A DNA stretch of 64,000 bases from CAVTYH01 sp963738835 (GCA_963738835.1 CAVTYH010000001.1:620001-684000); one strand, 5' to 3'; positions 19,925-29,049 are shown, counted from the first letter of the stretch. A program made the numbers and translations. Notes: generated by a model from the letters alone, not told the origin.

Positions 19925-20944
19925 ATGCCCCGTCGCGCATTCATCACCGGCATTACCGGCCAAGACGGCTCTTATCTGGCGGAGTTTCTGCTGGAAAAGG
20001 GCTACGAAGTGCACGGGCTGGTGCGCCGCGCCAGTTCGTTCAACACGGGCCGCATTGATCATTTGTATCAAGATCCGCACGAAGCCAGTCCCCGGTTGCG
20101 GCTGCATTTTGGCGACTTGACCGATAGCGGCAGTATCGCGAATTTGATTCTCGACCTTGAGCCCGATGAGGTTTACAACCTGGGCGCGCAAAGCCACGTG
20201 CGGGTTTCTTTCGATCAGCCACTGTACACCGCCGACGTGGTGGCCACCGGCACGCTGCGGGTGTTGGAAGCGGTGCGGCAGTTAGCACGACGGAAAGACG
20301 TGCGGTTCTATCAGGCGGCCTCCAGCGAAATGTACGGCCAGGTGGCGGAAACGCCGCAACGGGAAACGACGCCGCTTAGGCCGCGCAGCCCGTATGCCTG
20401 CGCCAAGGTGTTCGGTTTCCATCAGACGGTGAACTATCGGGAGGCCTACGGCCTGCACGCCAGCAACGGCATTTTGTTCAATCATGAATCGCCGCGGCGG
20501 GGCGAAACGTTTGTGACCCGCAAAATTACCCGGGCCGCCGGGCGAATTCGCGAAGGCCTGCAACAGAAAATCTATCTGGGCAATATCGAAGCCCGGCGCG
20601 ATTGGGGTTTTGCCCGCGATTTTGTCGAGGCCATGTGGCTGATGTTGCAGCAACCGCAGGGGGACGATTACGTGGTGGCCACCGGCGCAGCGCACTCTGT
20701 GCGCGAATTTCTGGCGCTGGCCTTTAAGGAGCTGGGACTCGATTGGCAGCGGCACTATGCCGTGGACGAGCGGTATTTTCGGCCCTGCGAAGTCGATTTG
20801 CTGCTGGGCGAAGCCTCGAAAGCGAGTGAAAAACTCGGTTGGCGACCGCGAACTACGTTCCCGGAACTGGTGCGGATGATGGCGCAGCACGACTGGCAAT
20901 TGGCCAGGCAAGAAAGAATGTTGGCATCCCGGCAGGCAGCATGA
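19925..20944 (+). CDS. gmd: GDP-mannose 4,6-dehydratase
   Basis: An intact 339-residue enzyme that makes GDP-4-keto-6-deoxymannose from GDP-mannose. It shows AFITGITGQDGSYLAEFLLE, the very conserved NADP-binding start, RRASSFNTGRIDHLYQD, YNLGAQSHVRVSFD, the catalytic region FYQAASSEMYGQVAETPQ, and SPYACAKVFGFHQTVNYREA with YxxxK. NHESPRRGETFVTRKITRA is the Gmd substrate-binding signature. ATG 19925 directly starts the conserved core. With the preceding fucose synthase it forms a GDP-L-fucose branch for glycan synthesis. No frame break is visible. Confidence 0.95.
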   Translation: MPRRAFITGITGQDGSYLAEFLLEKGYEVHGLVRRASSFNTGRIDHLYQDPHEASPRLRLHFGDLTDSGSIANLILDLEPDEVYNLGAQSHVRVSFDQPLYTADVVATGTLRVLEAVRQLARRKDVRFYQAASSEMYGQVAETPQRETTPLRPRSPYACAKVFGFHQTVNYREAYGLHASNGILFNHESPRRGETFVTRKITRAAGRIREGLQQKIYLGNIEARRDWGFARDFVEAMWLMLQQPQGDDYVVATGAAHSVREFLALAFKELGLDWQRHYAVDERYFRPCEVDLLLGEASKASEKLGWRPRTTFPELVRMMAQHDWQLARQERMLASRQAA

Positions 20945-20976
20945 GACTGCGCGTCATGGATGATCGACGCAGCAAG

Positions 20977-21952
20977 TCAGTAGTTGGGCGTCGGAGCGCG
21001 GTAGGCGGCCAAATCGATCGAGCGGAACCACGCGATCGTTTTCTGCAAGCCGTCGCGAAGTTTGATGGTCGGTTCCCAGTTCAAGTTTTTACGCGCCAGG
21101 GTGATATCGGGGCGGCGCTTCGCCGGATCATCAGGCAGCGGTGGTTTGTAAGCCAGCTTCGATTTGGAGCCGGTCAGTTCGATCACCAATTTGGCCAGTT
21201 CCAGAATGGTGAACTCGCCGGGATTGCCCAGATTGATTGGTCCGATGCAATCGTCGGGAGCGTTCATCAGTCGCACCAATCCTTCGATGAGGTCGTCGCG
21301 GTAGCAAAACGAGCGCGTCTGGCTGCCATCGCCGTAAATGCTGATGTCTTCTCCGCGGAGCGCCTCGCGAATGAAGTTCGACACCACGCGGCCATCGAAC
21401 GGGTGCATCCGCGGCCCATAGGTGTTGAAGATGCGGGCGATGCGTATGTTCACACGGTTCATGCGGTGGTAATCCATGAACAGCGTCTCGGCGGCCCGTT
21501 TGCCTTCGTCGTAGCAGGCGCGGGGCCCCAGGGTGTTGACGGCGCCGCGGTAGGTTTCGGGCTGCGGATGAACTTCCGGATCGCCATACACCTCGCTGGT
21601 GGAGGCTTGCAAGATTTTCGCCCGGCAGCGTTTGGCCATGCCCAGCAGATTGATACGCGCCGATGACGGAAGTTTTGATGGTCTTGATGGGATTGTACTG
21701 GTAGTGTCCGGGCGCGGCGGGGCAGGCGAGGTTGTAGATTTCGTCGACCTCGAGCCAGAGCGGATGAATGACGTCGTGCCGCAAGAGCTCGAAATTCGGC
21801 CGGCCCAGCAAATGCGAGACATTGGTTTTCTGGCTGGTAAAGAAGTTGTCGACGCAGACCACATCGTGCCCCTCTTCGACGAGCCGTTCGCACAAATGCG
21901 AGCCCAAAAAGCCGGCGCCGCCGGTCACCAAAATGCGTTTATGTCCAGCCAC
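20977..21952 (-). CDS. UDP-glucuronate decarboxylase / UDP-xylose synthase (frameshifted)
   Basis: RILVTGGAGFLGSHLCERL binds NAD. FFTSQKTNVSHLLGRPNFEL, HDVIHPLWLEVDEIYNLACP and GHYQYNPIKTIKTSVIGA match UDP-xylose synthases almost residue for residue. The catalytic part follows a one-base insertion near 21659: INLLGMAKRCRAKILQASTS, EVYGDPEVHPQPETYRG, and YDEGKRAAETLFMDYHR with YxxxK. The joined protein is about 325 residues, the usual length. It decarboxylates UDP-glucuronate to UDP-xylose. It is convergent with gmd, 32 bases apart. Together with the UDP-glucuronate epimerase-like gene it suggests that UDP-glucuronate is a branch point. Confidence 0.88.
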
Positions 21953-22259
21953 GTGCGAGTGATCTCCAGAGTCAGATGGGAAAACCGGTCACATTCGAGG
22001 GGGCAGTGCTATTCAGTCAGCCCAACCTATCATACTTCGCCAGCGGCGATAGCATCGAGAGGGGTCGTGGCGGAAAACCTTGCCATATCGGCACACGTCG
22101 TCTCGATTTTCAGTTTTTTGGGAAACATTTTCGCGGTCGCGGCGAATTTTGTTGACAAGGTGTGCCGAAATTCGATACAGGTAAATCGTTCGCTCACGAT
22201 CGGCACACCATTCTTTTCCAGCCCGGCCGATCGGTGCATTTCGCTGCGAGGTTTCGATC
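21953..22259. other. intergenic region, nothing recognised
   Basis: About 300 bases upstream of the UDP-xylose synthase gene and of the small reading frame at 22260. No RNA gene, repeat or clear promoter was recognised; it presumably holds divergent promoters. Confidence 0.4.
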
Positions 22260-22427
22260 ATGGTTTACTCGTCTTTCGCGCTGTATTTGTTGTCTGGCCC
22301 CACGTCGGTTGCCGAAGGGGCGGTTACCGTGCTGGGCACGGTGCTGTTGGCTGCTTATTTGTGCGGGCTGTGGCTTGTGCCGCGGACGGCCGCAAGCATG
22401 ATTCGGCGGTCGCCGCTGGGACAATAA
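22260..22427 (+). CDS. hypothetical 55-residue membrane protein
   Basis: A short frame from ATG 22260 to TAA 22427 (MVYSSFALYLLSGPTSVAEG...). It has one clear membrane helix, AVTVLGTVLLAAYLCGLWLV, then a basic tail (PRTAASMIRRSPLGQ), which fits an inside-positive C-terminus. No family is recognised. Its support is the hydrophobic/basic layout and its place in an otherwise empty stretch; there is no strong ribosome-binding site (GCGAGG about 10 bases upstream is a weak candidate). It could be a chance frame. Confidence 0.35.
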   Translation: MVYSSFALYLLSGPTSVAEGAVTVLGTVLLAAYLCGLWLVPRTAASMIRRSPLGQ

Positions 22428-22762
22428 CCACTGATGGCAAATTGCCCAATGGGCCAGCTCGACGGGTTTGCAGCCGGCATGTAGCCCGGCGCAACAAAGT
22501 ACACGTCCCAAGCATCCGGGCGAACGCTTCGCCCGATTTAATCGCCGCGCGAAACCACGACGGTGGTGCTGTTCGCCGGGGCGGTATCTATGGCGGCACT
22601 CGACAAAAACGCGCGTCAAGCCGATCTGCGAATTCCGCGGCAGCACTGCGAATTCTTCAATTTCTAATTGCCGGTGGCACCGGCCCGGCACTCTACTTCA
22701 GAACGCGGGTGTATCATTCCTGCGAACAATTTCAAACGCCACATCTCTTTTCGCAATAATTC
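22428..22762. other. intergenic region with a small hairpin
   Basis: No gene is recognised. CGGGCGAA-CGC-TTCGCCCG at 22517-22535 is a perfect 8-bp stem with a three-base loop but no T run, so termination is uncertain. I see no known magnesium riboswitch pattern upstream of the MgtE-like gene. Confidence 0.4.
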
Positions 22763-23749
22763 ATGAACACCGACTTTTCGGCAATGATGGACGAGCCCGT
22801 ATGGAAGCACATGGGCTACGACCTCGTGCAAATCAAGCAAAACGCTACGGTGGGCCAAGCGCTGGAAAGCATTCGCGAAAATCCAGCGATTGGCCGAATC
22901 ATCTATTTTTATGTGGTTGACGACGACGGAAGATTAGTTGGGGTTGTGCCCACCCGGCGTCTGCTTTTGAACGCCTTGGAGACTCCTGTCGATCAAATCA
23001 TGGTGCGGGAAGTCATCACGGTTCCGGAAGCGGCGACCGTGCTCGAGGCTTGCGAATTATTCGCGATGCACCGCTTGCTGGCATTTCCGGTGGTCGACCA
23101 CAAGCGGCGCATTGTCGGCATCGTGGACGTAGAGCTGTACACGAAACAGCGCGGCGAGCTGGAAGCGGCCGAACGCAATGAGGAGCTGTTTCAGCTCATC
23201 GGCGTGCATCTGGCAGAAGCGCAGCAGTCCAACCCGGTCACCGCCTTCCGCAGCCGCTTTCCTTGGCTGCTGTGCAACATCGCCGGTGGCATTGCGGCTG
23301 CGTTTCTGTCGGGTTTATTCAAAGACGAATTACAGCGAGTTGTGGCCTTAGCGATGTTCGTGCCCGTGGTGCTGGCGTTAGCCGAGAGCGTCAGCATTCA
23401 ATCGGTGAGCTTGACGCTGCAGATTCTGCACGGACAAAGGCCCACGATTGCAGCGCTGATAGCGAAGCTCCGCCGGGAGTTTTTCACCGGCATCCTGCTG
23501 GGCGTTGCCAGCGCCCTGTTGGTGGCCGTCGTGGCGCTGGTGTGGCTGGGCAACGCGAGAGTTGCGATTTGCCTGCTCGTCGGAATTAGCACCGGCGTAA
23601 CGGTAGCGGCACTCATTGGTGTAGCGATGCCCAATTTGCTGCGCATTCTGCGGCGAGATCCGCAAGTGGCGGCGGGCCCCGTGGCCTTGGCCTCGGCCGA
23701 CATGCTCACGCTATTGGTTTACTTCATGCTGGCTCGTTGGATTGCATAG
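22763..23749 (+). CDS. CBS-domain MgtE-like divalent cation transporter lacking the N domain
   Basis: A 328-residue protein with two CBS domains (residues 20-75, with YFYVVDDDGRLVGVVPTRRL; and 78-135, with EVITVPEAATVLEACELFA and LAFPVVDHKRRIVGIVDVEL). A C-terminal MgtE-type membrane domain of about five helices (residues 170-328) follows, starting at FPWLLCNIAGGIAAAFLSGL. MgtE proteins are gated Mg2+ channels in the inner membrane and normally have an N-terminal superhelical domain of about 130 residues that closes the pore at high Mg2+. That domain is missing, so gating must differ or rely on the CBS pair alone. ATG 22763 fits the first CBS strand. It ends 111 bases before the BlaI gene. 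Confidence 0.85.
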   Translation: MNTDFSAMMDEPVWKHMGYDLVQIKQNATVGQALESIRENPAIGRIIYFYVVDDDGRLVGVVPTRRLLLNALETPVDQIMVREVITVPEAATVLEACELFAMHRLLAFPVVDHKRRIVGIVDVELYTKQRGELEAAERNEELFQLIGVHLAEAQQSNPVTAFRSRFPWLLCNIAGGIAAAFLSGLFKDELQRVVALAMFVPVVLALAESVSIQSVSLTLQILHGQRPTIAALIAKLRREFFTGILLGVASALLVAVVALVWLGNARVAICLLVGISTGVTVAALIGVAMPNLLRILRRDPQVAAGPVALASADMLTLLVYFMLARWIA

Positions 23750-23785
23750 TTTCGACGGCTTCAATAAAGGTTGAATGAATCATGC

Positions 23786-23835
23786 TTGACGCACGCCTCA
23801 ACAAACGTTACAACAACGTACGTCAAATCGACGTA
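23786..23835 (+). promoter_or_regulatory. promoter and candidate BlaI operator
   Basis: TTGACG (23786-23791) and TACAAC (23809-23814), 17 bases apart, resemble a sigma-70 promoter. Just downstream, TACGTC-AAATC-GACGTA (23819-23835) is a perfect 6-bp inverted repeat containing terminal TA steps, and it ends 24 bases before the BlaI ATG. BlaI-type repressors bind such dyads over their own promoters. The assignment is inferred from position and symmetry. Confidence 0.55.
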
Positions 23836-23859
23836 TATTACCTCCAAAGGGCCAGAATA

Positions 23860-24252
23860 ATGTCGAAACATCTCCACGGATTGGGAAGTTTGCAGACCGA
23901 GGTGATGGAAATCATCTGGCGACAAGAAGAAGCGACGGTCGCACAAATGGTCGAGGCGATCGGCAAAAAACGGCCGGTCACCTACACCACCGTTCTGTCG
24001 GCGGTGCAAAAGCTCCACCGAAAAGGCTGGCTAAAATTTCGCTCCGCCGGCCGAGCTTATATCTATTCTGCTACGCGAAATCGAGAAGAAGTCGGCGGTC
24101 GCACGCTACGCGACCTGCTGCGGACGGCATTCGGAGGCAACCCGAAGTTATTGCTGGCGAGTTTGCTGGAAGACACTCGCTTGTCGGACCAAGATTTGAC
24201 CGAGCTGCGGAAACTTATCGATCAACGTCGAAAGGGGGTTCGTCATGAATAG
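23860..24252 (+). CDS. BlaI/MecI family transcriptional repressor
   Basis: 130 residues from ATG 23860 (MSKHLHGLGSLQTEVMEIIW). The earlier in-frame ATG at 23782 lies inside the promoter and was rejected. The winged-helix domain is plain: LQTEVMEIIWRQEEATVAQM and RPVTYTTVLSAVQKLHRKGW, the recognition helix and wing of BlaI, followed by a C-terminal dimerisation part. BlaI repressors are cut by a partner M56 membrane protease. Here that partner follows at once: the stop overlaps the ATG of the M56 gene by eight bases, so the two are translationally coupled. The cleavage site seen in staphylococcal BlaI cannot be assigned. Confidence 0.92.
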   Translation: MSKHLHGLGSLQTEVMEIIWRQEEATVAQMVEAIGKKRPVTYTTVLSAVQKLHRKGWLKFRSAGRAYIYSATRNREEVGGRTLRDLLRTAFGGNPKLLLASLLEDTRLSDQDLTELRKLIDQRRKGVRHE

Positions 24253-26593
24253 TGTCCTGTCGTGGTTGCCAGCAGATAGTTGGCAGCGGCTATTGGTGGA
24301 TGCTTTGTGGCAAAGCACGGTGATTGGCGCCATCGGTTGGCTGGTCGCTTGTTTTTTAGTTCGGCAAGTGGCGGCCAAGTCTTGGGTGTTGCTGCTGACG
24401 GTTACCAGTTGCTTGCTTGCGCCGCTGGCCAGTGTTGCCGCAAGACAAGGCGGAATCGCGCTATTCGACGGTGCCACGCAAGAAGTCGCCGCCACGGCAT
24501 CGTCGACGAGCCCGGCGCCTAGCACGCTTTCTGACTCTGATCTTGACAAGATTGACGGGCCACAATTCATTAGCGTCGTCAACGGGGCCGAAAGTGTCGC
24601 GCCGGAAGTACACCCGTCGCCAAATCCGGCGGAGGTTCCGCCGGCTTTCTCTGCAGTCGGGCAAAAAATCGAGGCGTCGAAGCCGAACACGGACTGGCCG
24701 TTGCTCAAACTTTATTTCTTCGACTGGATTGGGCTCGCATGGCTGGCGGCCTCCGGTCTTCTGGTTGTGCGCTTGGCCGTTGGTTGCGCGGGGGCGCTGC
24801 GGCTCATCCGACAAGCTCAACCATGCAACGACGATACACTGCTGCGAGCGGTTGAGGCGGCGCGAGAGCGACTAACACTAAAAACTCGGCCGATGCTGCT
24901 GGTCAGCTCTCATATTTCCACGCCAATGGTGTTGGCAATTGGCCGTCCGCGACTGTTGATTCCGGAAATCGACAGAACCGTGGATTGGACACCCGCTTTC
25001 ACCCACGAACTTGCGCATGTGGCCCGAGGAGACGGCTGGTCCCGCTTGTGGGTCGAGTTCGTTGCGATCGCCCTGCCACTTTCGCCGCTGGTATGGCTTT
25101 TGCGCCGATCGTTCCGCATTGCTTGCGAAGAAGCGTGCGACGATTGGGTCATTGCGACCGGCACCGAGCCAAGCGAGTACGTGAGCGCACTAGCAAGTTG
25201 GATCAATCGGCCGCGCCGAGTCGTTCCTCTGCCGGCAATCGGCATGTCGACAACGAAATCGCGATTGCTACGGCTGTTGTCTTTGCGCGAAAGGCCGGTC
25301 GTGAAAAACAGCCGCTTCAAACGCATCGCTTGCGCCACGGTGGCTTTGGTTTTGATCGCGGGATTAGCTGTCGCACAAACGAAATCTTCCCGGCCGGAAT
25401 ATACCGTACCTCCGACCAAATCCATTCAACAAAGGATCGAAGATAAGCCTCCCGCCGACCCGCCTGAAGAGGTTGGCCAGAATGCAATCGCCAACGATCC
25501 ACTGCTGCCGCTTTATGGAAAGCGTATGGCGGAATACGAGGAATTGCTTACGATTGAAAAGGCAAAGCTGGCCGATCTGAAAGCCGGCAAGCCCAATTCT
25601 GACGGGTCAACCGAAGAATGGCTACGCAATGAAATACAACGATATGAAGAGGCCATCAAGTCGTACAAGGAGCGCATCGAAAAGCGCAAAGCAGAACTCA
25701 GATCACGCACCAATGAGGAAGTCAAAGAGAAGCAAGCGACCAAGAGTCCGTTGCCTCCCTACGATATCGAACCGCCCGACGTCATCACGATCGACGCGAT
25801 TAGCCTAGTCCCGAAAAAACCGTTTCGATTGGCACCGGCCGACAAAGTGAAGCTCGCCGTGGAAGGCACGCGCCTCGATGCCCCGATTTCCGGTACGTTC
25901 CAGGTTGACAGCACGGGCGAGATCGTGCTTGGACCCAGCTACGGCTCTGTCAAAATCGCGGGTCTCACGCGTGTTGAAGCTCAGGAGGCGGTGACCGAGC
26001 AACTCAAAGAGACGCTCGTCAATCCGCAGGTGGCGCTGATCATCGACGAGGCACGATTGACCAGCGGCATCACCGGTCAGCATCTGGTAGGGCCGGATGG
26101 AATGGTGAACCTTGGGATCTACGGCAGCGCTTATGTCGCGGGCTGCACCATACCGGAGGCATGCCGCGCTATCGAAAAACAACTTGCTGGCGCATTTCGC
26201 GAGCCTAAAGTTTCCGTCGACATCTATGCCTATAACAGCAAGGTCTATTACGTCATCAGCACTGGCGAGCGTGGCGATAATATCCAGCGCTTTCCGATCA
26301 CCGGCCATGAAACGATTCTGGACGCGATCGCGCAAGTTAAGGGGGCGGGCGATTTGGCTAGCAAAAACATTTGGATCGCTCGTCCGAAGCCTATCGGCGA
26401 AGACCAAAACCTGCGGTTCCAGTGGGATCAAATCTCCGCCGGCGACGACTCAACCAATTACCAGGTGCTGCCCGGCGATCGAATTTTTATCGCGGAGAAA
26501 GACAAAACCGAAAGGCCGGAGCCGCGGCCGAAAGGCTGCGCAGCTCAATTCGAACTCGACGGACAAAAATCCGATGAATCGCGAAGCCCCTGA
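24245..26593 (+). CDS. BlaR1-like M56 metalloprotease fused to Wza-like export domains
   Basis: A 782-residue protein. N-terminal helices (residues 16-60, about 158-180 and 275-290) flank the M56 peptidase. HELAHVARGD at residue 254 is the HExxH zinc motif, followed by EEACDDWVIATG, another M56 landmark. A further helix lies near residues 358-375 (IACATVALVLIAGLAVAQ). Then comes a charged, probably coiled segment (about 420-490) and two Poly_export/SLBB-like repeats: RLAPADKVKLAVEG...STGEIVLG...VKIAGLTRVEAQEAV, and VGPDGMVNLGIYGSAYVAGC, ending with YQVLPGDRIFIAE. BlaR1 proteins sense a ligand outside and cleave BlaI inside. Here the usual penicillin-binding sensor is replaced by Wza-like domains, so a polysaccharide or peptidoglycan signal is possible but unproven. 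Confidence 0.88.
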   Translation: MNSVLSWLPADSWQRLLVDALWQSTVIGAIGWLVACFLVRQVAAKSWVLLLTVTSCLLAPLASVAARQGGIALFDGATQEVAATASSTSPAPSTLSDSDLDKIDGPQFISVVNGAESVAPEVHPSPNPAEVPPAFSAVGQKIEASKPNTDWPLLKLYFFDWIGLAWLAASGLLVVRLAVGCAGALRLIRQAQPCNDDTLLRAVEAARERLTLKTRPMLLVSSHISTPMVLAIGRPRLLIPEIDRTVDWTPAFTHELAHVARGDGWSRLWVEFVAIALPLSPLVWLLRRSFRIACEEACDDWVIATGTEPSEYVSALASWINRPRRVVPLPAIGMSTTKSRLLRLLSLRERPVVKNSRFKRIACATVALVLIAGLAVAQTKSSRPEYTVPPTKSIQQRIEDKPPADPPEEVGQNAIANDPLLPLYGKRMAEYEELLTIEKAKLADLKAGKPNSDGSTEEWLRNEIQRYEEAIKSYKERIEKRKAELRSRTNEEVKEKQATKSPLPPYDIEPPDVITIDAISLVPKKPFRLAPADKVKLAVEGTRLDAPISGTFQVDSTGEIVLGPSYGSVKIAGLTRVEAQEAVTEQLKETLVNPQVALIIDEARLTSGITGQHLVGPDGMVNLGIYGSAYVAGCTIPEACRAIEKQLAGAFREPKVSVDIYAYNSKVYYVISTGERGDNIQRFPITGHETILDAIAQVKGAGDLASKNIWIARPKPIGEDQNLRFQWDQISAGDDSTNYQVLPGDRIFIAEKDKTERPEPRPKGCAAQFELDGQKSDESRSP

Positions 26594-26673
26594 ACCGGCA
26601 TTGTCAGGCGAGAAACGGATCGATGATCGGATAAAAACACCGCCGACGTTGGCCGAGCCGTATTGATGGCTTT

Positions 26674-26690
26674 CCGACCGAGACGGTCGG
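26674..26690. repeat. CCGACCG/CGGTCGG hairpin, copy 3
   Basis: CCGACCG-AGA-CGGTCGG, the same arms as the pair near 19.8 kb with a three-base loop, about 80 bases after the M56 gene. It may mark a dispersed repeat family or act at the transcript end. Confidence 0.65.
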
Positions 26691-26711
26691 ACTATGTGCC
26701 GACCACTTACC

Positions 26712-26738
26712 ACTCACTACTCACTACTCACTACTCAC
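26712..26738. repeat. ACTCACT heptamer tandem repeat
   Basis: Three perfect copies of ACTCACT plus a partial fourth. The last copy overlaps the ftsH stop codon (26735-26737, minus strand), so the repeat lies directly after ftsH. Confidence 0.75.
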
Positions 26739-28776
26739 AATGAGCCTTCCGCGGTTTCGCGGGGAATGGGTGCTTCCACAGCTGGTGGGCCGTGGCGTTT
26801 GCGTTCGGCGTCGGTGCCGGGGACGATCAGGGGGGCGGTCGAGGTTTCCTCGATGATCTCTTTCAGCTCTTCCGAGTCGATCACCTCCCTCTCGATCAGC
26901 CGCTTGGTCAAAGCTTCCAGGCGCAGTTTTGCGGGCTTCCAGAATCTGCCGCACCTTCTCCATCGATTCGTCGATGATGCGCTTCACTTCTTCATCGATT
27001 TCGCGGGCCGTCTGCTCGCTATGAACGCGGGGGCTTGTGATTTCGCCGTTGGCGGCCAGAAACGGCGAGCGGTTGCTTTCGCGATAGTTCACCCGGCCCA
27101 GGTGGCTCATGCCGTAGTCCATGACCATGGTCGGGCGATGTCGCTGGCGCGTTCCAGGTCGTTTTGGGCACCAGTCGAAATGTCGTTGTAAATCATTTCT
27201 TCGGTGATGGTGCCCGCCAGCAGCACTTGGATGCGGCTTTCCAGTTCGCTTTGCGTCATTAGGTAGCGGTCGTCTTCGGGCCGCTGCATGGTATAGCCCA
27301 AGGCTGCCAGACCGCGGGGGATGATCGAGACTTTGTGCACTGGATCGGTATTCGGCAGGCTGTACGCAACCAGTGCATGGCCTGCTTCGTGATAGGCGAC
27401 GCGCTGTTTTTCGTCGACGTGAATCACCCGCTTGCGTTTTTCCAGGCCGGCGGTCACGCGTTCGACGCCTTCGTTAAATTCCTTCATGCCGACGGCGGTT
27501 TTGCTGTTTCGCGCGGCCAGCAAAGCGGCCTCGTTGACCAGGTTCGCCAAATCGGCGCCGACGAAACCGGAGGTAATGCTGGCGATTTCTTTGAGATTCA
27601 CCGTGCTATCGAGCTTCACGTTTTGTACATGCACTTTCAGAATTTCCTCGCGTCCGCGCACGTCGGGCCGATCGACCAGCACATGACGATCGAAACGGCC
27701 CGGCCGCAGCAATGCTGGATCAAGCGTTTCCGGCCGGTTGCTGGCGGCCAGCACAATAACACCGCTGTTGGTGTCGAAGCCATCCATTTCCACCAGCAGG
27801 GCGTTGAGCGTTTGTTCGCGTTCATCGTGTCCGCCCACAACGCTGCTGCCGCGGGTTTTGCCCAGGGCATCGAGTTCGTCGATGAAGATGATGCACGGGG
27901 CTTTATTTTCTGCCTGCTGGAACATGTCTCGCACGCGGGCCGCACCGACACCGACGAACATTTCGACAAAGTCGGAGCCCGAAAGGCTGAAGAACGGCAC
28001 GCCCGCCTCGCCGGCGATGGCTTTGGCCAGCAGCGTTTTGCCGGTTCCCGGCGGACCGACTAGCAGCACGCCTTTGGGAATGCGCCCGCCGAGGACCTGA
28101 TAGCGTTCCGGGCTGCGAAGGAATTCGACCACTTCGCGCAGCTCATCGACTGCTTCGTCGATGCCGGCTACGTCTTCAAACGTGATGCCGATATCTTCTT
28201 GGGCGTACATTTTGCCGCGGCTGCGACCAAACGCCATTGGGCTGCCGGCACCGCCCAATCGGCGGAGCATAAAAAAGAACACCACGATAAACAGTCCGGT
28301 CAGCACCAGCATCGGCATGTAAGCCCTCAAAGAGCTGGGACCGGACTCGTAATCGAACTTGACGCCATTTTCTAGCAACAACTTGCGTAAATCGCCGGAC
28401 GTGTCGTCGCTGCCGCCTCGATTCGCGTGAAAGTTTACAACTTCCGACTTTGAATCGGCGGTTGTACGGGTCACTTTGCCGGTGATGTCATAGGTGCCAA
28501 GCTCGATATCGGTCGGATTTTTGTAAGTGACTTGCAGCTTATGGCCCTCAGGACCCTCTTCCGTGGTGATGCCCGGCCTTTCGATTGAATCAGGTTTACG
28601 AAATCGCTGGCCTTTAGCGGATAGGCAGTGTCCTGATGCAGCCAACCGACGACCAGCAGAACCGTGATGCCGACCGCCAACAGATACCAGATCGAGTTAT
28701 TGGCGATCGGCGTGTTTTTGCGTTCCGGGGTCGGCTTCGTGTTCTGCGGTTTTTTCTCTGGCGTGTTGCTATCCAT
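26735..28776 (-). CDS. ftsH: ATP-dependent zinc metalloprotease FtsH (three frame breaks)
   Basis: Membrane-anchored AAA+ protease that degrades membrane and regulatory proteins. From ATG 28776 it has a proline/lysine-rich start and a first helix (SIWYLLAVGITVLLVVGWL). A frame change near 28615 leads to the periplasmic part and the second helix (MLVLTGLFIVVFFFMLRRL). The AAA domain holds GPPGTGKT (Walker A), CIIFIDELDAL (Walker B) and the SRH arginines; AYHEAGHALVAY is the zinc site. The ORF ends early near 27107; restoring one base at 27130 gives MVMDYGMSHLG, and removing an extra C near 26925 gives ALTKRLIEREVIDSEEL and a stop at 26735. FtsH is normally essential, so the breaks are almost certainly sequencing errors. 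Joined length is about 680 residues. Confidence 0.93.
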
Positions 28777-28990
28777 ACGCGATCGACCTGGCGAATTGAA
28801 TGGTGGAAAGGGTCTTTAGTTCATCGTATGTCGCTCATGCGGCTCGTACAACCGTTCGATCGGCGGCGGCATAGTTGCGAACGGCAAACTAGGCAAAATC
28901 GGCACGATTGCCGTTCGGGTTGTGGGGTAATCGGTGCGGCTTTAGAATCGCCGATGGAGTGAGCCTCGCTGATAACTCTACGCAATCCGC

Positions 28991-29036
28991 AAGCCCAGGG
29001 GTTGCGGGTACCGTCGCCCCGATGGTCCCTGGGCTT
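28991..29036 (+). repeat. palindromic dispersed element, copy 2
   Basis: Arms AAGCCCAGGG (28991-29000) and CCCTGGGCTT (29027-29036) with 26 bases between. It lies 14 bases before the dxr start, between the divergent ftsH and dxr genes, so it sits in the dxr leader. Related copies are at 18545-18587 and 62635-62666. Confidence 0.75.
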
Positions 29037-29049
29037 GAATGTGCTGTCC

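Noticed and set aside
26711..26740. The ACTCACT tandem as a CRISPR-like repeat
   Set aside because: Seven-base units with no spacers and only three to four copies; no cas genes are present.
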